Source: CAZPMC01 sp964587755
GTDB lineage: Bacteria > Bacillota > Clostridia > Acetivibrionales > DTU013
Direction: 5' to 3'
Assembly: GCA_964587755.1 (NCBI GenBank)
Contig: CAZPMC010000043.1
Coordinates: 1-18,891, forward strand
Length of the DNA: 18,891 bases
In this document: positions 15,090-18,891 of the stretch, piece by piece
Layout: every line of letters starts with the position of its first letter
Numbering within the stretch: position 1 is the first letter of the stretch
Notes under the pieces: model-generated
What the model was told of the DNA's origin: nothing
The model's input: only the letters and a program-made list of their open reading frames with translations
The model's database searches: none
Translations under genes and position numbers: made by a program

Positions 15090-15113
15090 TGTGTTGGGTG
15101 GGGTTTTAAACAA

Positions 15114-15920
15114 ATGACTGACATGATTTCGGTACTGATTGTTGACGACAATGCTGAATTATGCAACTCGATCAGTGCATATTTAGGTCAATGCAACGAT
15201 TTTGTTGTAAAGGGAATAGCAGAGGATGGTATAGTTGCAATTAAAATGATTGAAGAGCTATTACCTGATGTTGTACTTCTTGATCTAATAATGCCTAACT
15301 TAGACGGGCTAGGTGTTTTGGAGAGGTTTTCAAAGCGGAATATTAGAAATAAACCGATATTTATAGTAATTTCAGCAGTAGGAAATGATACTTTTGTGCG
15401 GGAGGCACTTGGAAACGGTGCTGATTATTTTATAATGAAACCTTTTGAAATGAATATACTAACCAATCGCATACGACAGCTTTACAATGATAACAAAAAA
15501 AGCCGTATTAAAAAGACGCAAAAGTTAATTTATAAAAATGAAGAAAGCACTAAAAAGAAAAAAAGAAATCTTGAGCAAATAGTTACCGTATTGATAAGAG
15601 GACTTGGGATAACGCCGAACATAACAGGATATCAATACTTAAGGGAAGCTGTTATGATTTTGGCAGAAGAGCCGGCATTGCAGAGCCTTATTGGAAAGTG
15701 CATTTTTCAGGGGATTGCAGACAGGCATAATACAGAACCAAGAAATGTCGACAGAGCTATAAGATGTGCTTTGGACAATGCATTTAAAAAAATGTCCGGA
15801 AATGGTTTGGTAGATGATTCGGCTATGCCCGAGGAATTCAACAACAGGAAGAAAAGAACCAACTCCAGGGTTATTAATTTACTGGCTGAAAAAGCCAGGC
15901 GTGAAATGAATTTATCTTAA
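15114..15920 (+). CDS. Spo0A-family response regulator, divergent paralogue
   Basis: This 268-residue regulator has a receiver domain (5-122) with D11/D12, phosphoacceptor D57 in LLDLIMP, S87 and K109, followed by a Lys-rich linker (128-151) and a Spo0A-type DNA-binding domain (152-268) recognised by GYQYLREAV (172-180) and RNVDRAIRCALDNAF (210-224). In canonical Spo0A the recognition helix reads SRVERAIRHAIEVAW, and the end contains KPTNSEFIA; here these are changed (His to Cys, KRTNSRVIN). The gene follows aroK by 24 nt, not spoIVB as in the usual spo0A locus. It may thus be co-transcribed with the aro genes. The start ATG has a weak GGGTGGGG 10 nt upstream. Probably a paralogue with altered targets. 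Confidence 0.85.
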   Translation: MTDMISVLIVDDNAELCNSISAYLGQCNDFVVKGIAEDGIVAIKMIEELLPDVVLLDLIMPNLDGLGVLERFSKRNIRNKPIFIVISAVGNDTFVREALGNGADYFIMKPFEMNILTNRIRQLYNDNKKSRIKKTQKLIYKNEESTKKKKRNLEQIVTVLIRGLGITPNITGYQYLREAVMILAEEPALQSLIGKCIFQGIADRHNTEPRNVDRAIRCALDNAFKKMSGNGLVDDSAMPEEFNNRKKRTNSRVINLLAEKARREMNLS

Positions 15921-15930
15921 AAAAATTATA

Positions 15931-15961
15931 AAAAAGAACTGCCTGTTGACAGTTCTTTTTT
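15931..15961. terminator. Bidirectional intrinsic terminator between spo0A-like and hup
   Basis: AAAAAGAACTG (15931-15941) and CAGTTCTTTTT (15950-15960) are perfect complements around an 8-nt loop. The A-run and T-run flank the stem, so it can stop transcription from both the plus strand (spo0A-like) and the minus strand (hup). Confidence 0.9.
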
Positions 15962-15984
15962 ACAATAATAGAAATAGAACATTA

Positions 15985-16260
15985 TTATTTGTTGACTTTA
16001 TCCTTTAATACTTTGCCGGCTTTAAATACAGGAGCCTTTGAAGCTGGGATAAGGATTTCTTTCTTAGTCTGAGGGTTTCTGCCTTTTCGTGCAGCCCTTT
16101 GTCTAACCTCGAAAGTACCGAAACCAACTAAAACTACCTTTTCTCCAGCCTGGAGTGATTCTTCTACTGAACTGATGAATGCATTGAGGGCAGCTTCGCT
16201 GTTCTTTTTGTTTAAACCGGATTTAGCGGAGATGGAATTAATTAAATCTGTCTTATTCAT
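15985..16260 (-). CDS. hup: HU family DNA-binding protein
   Basis: HU is a dimeric nucleoid protein that bends and compacts DNA. The 91-residue protein shows the family order: helical dimerisation part (1-40), VGFGTFEVRQRAARKGRNP (45-63) with the DNA-intercalating Pro at 63, and a C-terminal helix. The ATG has AGGAGG 7 nt upstream. The promoter is TTGACT (16316-16321) and TAAAAT (16293-16298), minus strand, 17 nt apart. A TGTCGAA heptamer, the Spo0A-box core, overlaps the predicted start of transcription. Confidence 0.96.
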   Translation of the reverse strand: MNKTDLINSISAKSGLNKKNSEAALNAFISSVEESLQAGEKVVLVGFGTFEVRQRAARKGRNPQTKKEILIPASKAPVFKAGKVLKDKVNK

Positions 16261-16283
16261 TATACAACCTCCTAAATTTGGAA

Positions 16284-16321
16284 TTCGACATTATTTTATA
16301 CTGAAAGTAGCACTAAGTCAA
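16284..16321 (-). promoter_or_regulatory. hup promoter with a candidate Spo0A box at the start site
   Basis: On the minus strand, TTGACT (16321-16316) and TAAAAT (16298-16293) have a 17-nt spacer. TGTCGAA (16290-16284) lies just after the -10 and covers the predicted +1, a position suited to repression. The heptamer occurs about as often in the window as chance predicts, so only its place is suggestive. Confidence 0.5.
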
Positions 16322-16388
16322 GGTTTTAGCAATAATTTAGGCTAATAGTACTACAAAAAACATGCAAAATATGTCTTTATATATATTT

Positions 16389-16769
16389 TTAAGACAAAAT
16401 TCGTATTTCTACATCAGTTTTCAGTAATTTTTTTAGTTCCCTTAGGAAGTAATCACCCTTTTTTTTGGAAGGTGATTTGCCAAGAATAATACAGTTAATA
16501 GAATTTTCTTCAGCGTAGTTAGCTATTGTTCCTACAATATCATCGGATTTTAATACAGTTAAATTGGCACCGATATTCTTTGATATGTTAAACAGATATT
16601 CAAGTGCTTCAGGCTCCTTCACACTATCTAGAAAATTCAAATCATTTTTTACAACATTTAACACGTGGAGTTCTCCACCGTACTGCTTAATTAAGTCATT
16701 GGCATTGTTTATTAGTCGTTCACAGCTTTTTTGTTGGGTTACGCAAACGAGTATATTTTTTATATCCAC
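16389..16769 (-). CDS. Universal stress / KdpD-like nucleotide-binding domain protein
   Basis: A single-domain Usp-fold protein of 126 residues. Its start (MDIKNILVCVTQQKSCERLI) resembles the Usp-type domain of KdpD, and the strand IINCIILG (about 90-97) leads into the phosphate-binding area, where the classical G-x2-G-x9-G-S/T motif of ATP-binding UspA is not recognisable. It may bind a nucleotide or signal weakly or not at all. I chose GTG 16769 because AAGGGG lies 8 nt before it; the in-frame ATG at 16793 lacks a ribosome binding site. No potassium-transport genes are near, so a kdp link is not supported. Role unknown. Confidence 0.72.
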   Translation of the reverse strand: MDIKNILVCVTQQKSCERLINNANDLIKQYGGELHVLNVVKNDLNFLDSVKEPEALEYLFNISKNIGANLTVLKSDDIVGTIANYAEENSINCIILGKSPSKKKGDYFLRELKKLLKTDVEIRILS

Positions 16770-16800
16770 TGAAAGGCCCCTTTTCTGTAACATTGAAATT

Positions 16801-16815
16801 GAGAGAAACGTCCCC
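16801..16815 (-). repeat. Copy of the dispersed GTCCCC repeat in the usp leader
   Basis: GAGAGAAACGTCCCC on the plus strand, identical to 289-303. Read in the direction of the usp gene it is GGGGACGTTTCTCTC and begins at the predicted transcription start. Confidence 0.6.
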
Positions 16816-16820
16816 TATAC

Positions 16821-16850
16821 ATTATACCAAATGAGCCGCAAAAAGTCTTA
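16821..16850 (-). promoter_or_regulatory. Candidate promoter of the universal-stress-type gene
   Basis: TATAAT on the minus strand at 16826-16821 with TAAGAC (16850-16845) 18 nt upstream as a weak -35. The repeat copy begins about 6 nt after the -10, so it would form the first bases of the transcript. Confidence 0.45.
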
Positions 16851-16966
16851 TTAGGGTTGTAAACAAGATGTGAATTTTATTCCAGTTGGGAATCTTGCAT
16901 TTCAAAAACTATTGCTATATCATAGATAAGTATTAGTATGGGTATAACTGCATTATGGAGGATATA

Positions 16967-17809
16967 ATGAGAGAAATATCAGTGGAAAAAATAATTGATT
17001 GTGTTGAACAGCTCTGTATGACGGCAAATTATAATCTCGGAAGCGATATAATGGAGGCTATCAAAGACGGTGCCCAATGCGAAGAATCGCCAACTGGCCG
17101 GATAGTACTTTCGCAGCTTGTGGAAAATGCAAATATTGCGGCTAATGAACAAGTGCCTATTTGTCAGGATACGGGTATGGCGGTAGTATTCATGGAAATC
17201 GGCCAAGACGTTCATGTAACAGGAGGAAATATTACCGATGCAGTTAATGAAGGGGTCAGAAGAGGATATACAAAAGGGTTTTTGAGAAAATCTGTTGTTT
17301 CAGATCCTATTGACAGGAAGAATACAGGTGATAATACGCCTGCCGTTATTCATTATGATATAGTTAGTGGAGACAAAATCAAAATAACAGTTGCACCTAA
17401 GGGCTTCGGAAGCGAGAATATGAGCGGGATAAAGATGTTAAAGCCCTCTGACGGGGTCGAGGCTGTTAAAAACTTTATTGAAGAAACAGTAGAGAAGGCA
17501 GGACCCAATCCATGCCCGCCAATAATTGTGGGAGTAGGCATTGGGGGAACCATGGAGAAGGCAGCTTTTTTAGCTAAGAGAGCATTGTTAAGACCCATAA
17601 ATCAAAGAAGTGAAAAAGAGCACATACGATTGATCGAGGATGAGATGCTTGAGCGCATCAACAATCTTGGAATAGGTCCTGCCGGCCTTGGTGGCAGACT
17701 TACGGCAATGGCTGTTAATATAGATGTTTATCCCACACATATCGCGGGGCTGCCTGTAGCTGTTAATATAAGCTGTCACGTCACAAGGCATGCACAAGCT
17801 ACGCTTTAA
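16967..17809 (+). CDS. Class I fumarate hydratase, alpha subunit
   Basis: This is the N-terminal (alpha) subunit of an oxygen-sensitive 4Fe-4S fumarase or the closely related tartrate dehydratase; it interconverts fumarate and malate together with the beta subunit. The 280-residue protein has the three cluster ligands C66 (CQDTGMA), C183 (GPNPCPP) and C270 (SCHVTRHAQ), plus the GFGSENMS loop (147-154). The ATG at 16967 is 5 nt after GGAGG; the upstream ATG at 16955 sits before that site. The beta gene follows at 25 nt. Fumarase is far commoner than tartrate dehydratase in Clostridia, but sequence alone does not separate them. Confidence 0.93.
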   Translation: MREISVEKIIDCVEQLCMTANYNLGSDIMEAIKDGAQCEESPTGRIVLSQLVENANIAANEQVPICQDTGMAVVFMEIGQDVHVTGGNITDAVNEGVRRGYTKGFLRKSVVSDPIDRKNTGDNTPAVIHYDIVSGDKIKITVAPKGFGSENMSGIKMLKPSDGVEAVKNFIEETVEKAGPNPCPPIIVGVGIGGTMEKAAFLAKRALLRPINQRSEKEHIRLIEDEMLERINNLGIGPAGLGGRLTAMAVNIDVYPTHIAGLPVAVNISCHVTRHAQATL

Positions 17810-17834
17810 TAATTAAACGAAAAGAGGGATCACA

Positions 17835-18398
17835 TTGGATGAATTTATCAGGATCGAAACTCCTTTTACAAAGGATGCTGTAAAAAAGCTAAAGGCAGGA
17901 GATACTGTATACATAAACGGTACAATATACGGAGCAAGAGATGCAGCTCATAAAAAGCTTGTGGCCCTTATTGAGGAAGGAAAGGAGCTTCCTTTTGATG
18001 TAAAGGATCAGATAATTTATTACGTCGGGCCCTGTCCTGCTAAACCAGGCAGTGTTATCGGATCCGCAGGGCCGACTACAAGCGGCAGAATGGATGCATA
18101 TGCGCCGTATCTTATTGAACGTGGACTTACCGGTATGATAGGCAAGGGCGCAAGAAGCGAGAAGGTGAAAGCTTCGATTGTAGAACATGGAGCGGTTTAT
18201 TTTGGTGCTACAGGCGGTGCAGGTGCCCTGTTGTCAAAGCGTATTATTTCCGAAGAAATTATTGCATTTCCTGAATTAGGTCCTGAAGCTCTCAGAAGGT
18301 TTACTGTAAAGGATTTTCCTGCTACAGTTGTTGTGGACAGTACGGGTACAGATCTTTATGTAACAGGTCGTGAAAAATATGCAATAAAAAGGCTATAA
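17835..18398 (+). CDS. Class I fumarate hydratase, beta subunit
   Basis: The 187-residue beta subunit completes the active site of the two-subunit class I hydratase. Visible hallmarks are GTIYGARDAAHKKL (29-42), GPCPAKPGSVIGSAGPTTSG (65-84), GKGA (103-106) and GGAGALLSKRI (127-137). The start is TTG with GAGGG 6 nt upstream. It follows the alpha subunit by 25 nt without a terminator, so the two are translated from one mRNA. The split into two genes is normal in anaerobes; E. coli FumA/FumB are fusions of both parts. Confidence 0.93.
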   Translation: MDEFIRIETPFTKDAVKKLKAGDTVYINGTIYGARDAAHKKLVALIEEGKELPFDVKDQIIYYVGPCPAKPGSVIGSAGPTTSGRMDAYAPYLIERGLTGMIGKGARSEKVKASIVEHGAVYFGATGGAGALLSKRIISEEIIAFPELGPEALRRFTVKDFPATVVVDSTGTDLYVTGREKYAIKRL

Positions 18399-18404
18399 AT
18401 ATTG

Positions 18405-18434
18405 TTGATAAGCCCCCTCAAATTGGGGTATATT
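18405..18434 (+). promoter_or_regulatory. Possible promoter of the DUF1858 gene
   Basis: TTGATA (18405-18410) and TATATT (18429-18434) have an 18-nt spacer; TATAAT at 18442-18447 is an alternative -10 without a good -35. The spacer holds CCCC...GGGG, which could form a weak stem. Confidence 0.35.
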
Positions 18435-18469
18435 TAAAAGGTATAATTATGTGTAAAGGAGAAATGGTT

Positions 18470-18676
18470 ATGGCAAAAGTAACTAAAGATATGATAATCG
18501 CGGATATTTTAAAAATGGACAGAGGTACAGTGCCCATATTGTTAAACAGCGGCATGCATTGTCTCGGGTGCCCGTCATCATCGGGAGAGAGCCTTGAGGA
18601 TGCCTGCAGTATTCATGGTATAGATGTAGACAATCTTGTTAACGAATTAAATGCATATCTGGAAACTAAACAGTAA
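18470..18676 (+). CDS. DUF1858 small CxxC redox-type protein
   Basis: A 68-residue protein of the DUF1858 family. It has the signature GMHCLGCPSSSGESLEDACS (28-47) with C31-x2-C34 and C46. Members are described as putative disulfide oxidoreductases or hybrid-cluster-associated domains; the reaction is not established. The ATG at 18470 is preceded by AGGAG with 8 nt spacing; ATGs at 18449 and 18464 are badly placed. It lies 71 nt after the fumarase beta gene and is closed by a strong terminator. It may help maintain or sense redox state, but this is inference from the CxxC motif. Confidence 0.88.
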   Translation: MAKVTKDMIIADILKMDRGTVPILLNSGMHCLGCPSSSGESLEDACSIHGIDVDNLVNELNAYLETKQ

Positions 18677-18724
18677 TTAGCTGTTTGTTGTAAGCAGAAC
18701 TGAAGCGAATACTTTTTGAGTTAG

Positions 18725-18767
18725 ATGCACAAGTAAGCTCTATACTTAGAGAACTTGTGCATTTTTT
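18725..18767 (+). terminator. Intrinsic terminator after the DUF1858 gene
   Basis: ATGCACAAGT (18725-18734) and ACTTGTGCAT (18753-18762) are perfect complements, with an inner CTCT/AGAG stem and six Ts at the 3' side. No gene is visible from 18677 to the window end. Confidence 0.9.
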
Positions 18768-18854
18768 GTGCAGGGCGGATTTTGAGTCGGGTCGGAATTT
18801 ATGCGGGAACGATTTTAATGCGAATTTATTTTTGATTAAAAAATTTTTCTCAGG

Positions 18855-18884
18855 TTGACAATAACACTTATAATACTGTATTAT
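18855..18884 (+). promoter_or_regulatory. Strong sigma-A-type promoter for a gene beyond the window
   Basis: A perfect TTGACA (18855-18860) is followed after 18 nt by TATTAT (18879-18884). It points to the right, so it probably drives a gene that starts past the window edge. Confidence 0.55.
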
Positions 18885-18891
18885 ATATTCT

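Noticed and set aside
16389..16769. Calling the universal-stress-type gene a kdpD fragment
   Set aside because: It has a clean start and stop, and there is no kinase domain or kdp gene nearby, so a stand-alone Usp-fold protein fits better.

Overview
The window looks like a chromosomal segment of a low-GC, anaerobic, spore-forming-type Firmicute (class Clostridia). The evidence is strong AGGAGG-type ribosome binding sites, frequent TTG/GTG starts, an oxygen-sensitive two-subunit class I fumarase, a hybrid-cluster-type ferredoxin, a Spo0A-family regulator and an MscL with a C-terminal zinc ribbon. There are 21 protein genes that I consider real, plus a possible gene tail at the left edge. I see no rRNA, tRNA, CRISPR array or transposase gene. 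One run of 10 Ns (14760-14769) lies inside aroK.

Left part (1-5900, + strand): mscL, a GNAT acetyltransferase, radC, a MazG-like pyrophosphohydrolase, then a 796-residue protein of unknown function with a HEPN-like R-x4-H motif near its C-terminus, followed 34 nt later by an SplB-type radical SAM protein. Middle (5900-10600): a ferredoxin on the minus strand under a Crp/Fnr-type palindrome; two small membrane or exported proteins; a DUF1538 membrane protein overlapping a tandem P-II-like protein; and a convergent DUF1189 membrane protein. Right part (10850-18680): a THUMP RNA methyltransferase; an overlapping aroA-aroC-aroK operon that runs into a divergent spo0A-like gene; hup and a universal-stress-type gene on the minus strand; the two fumarase subunits; and a DUF1858 CxxC protein.

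The AroA and AroC proteins are from divergent branches. AroC has Tyr and Gln at the two positions where the family usually has catalytic histidines. The Spo0A-like protein keeps the phosphoacceptor Asp but has a changed recognition helix, so it is probably a paralogue rather than the sporulation master regulator.

A dispersed short repeat, AGAAC(C/T)GTCCCC (or its complement GGGGAC(G/A)GTTCT) with an AGAAACGTCCCC variant, recurs in five intergenic regions. It forms a nested inverted-repeat element at 10672-10820. In two places the repeat supplies part of what looks like a sigma-A promoter. The most system-like observations are the DUF1538/P-II pair with its small membrane protein and hairpin leader, the HEPN-like/radical SAM pair, and the repeat family that doubles as promoter material.
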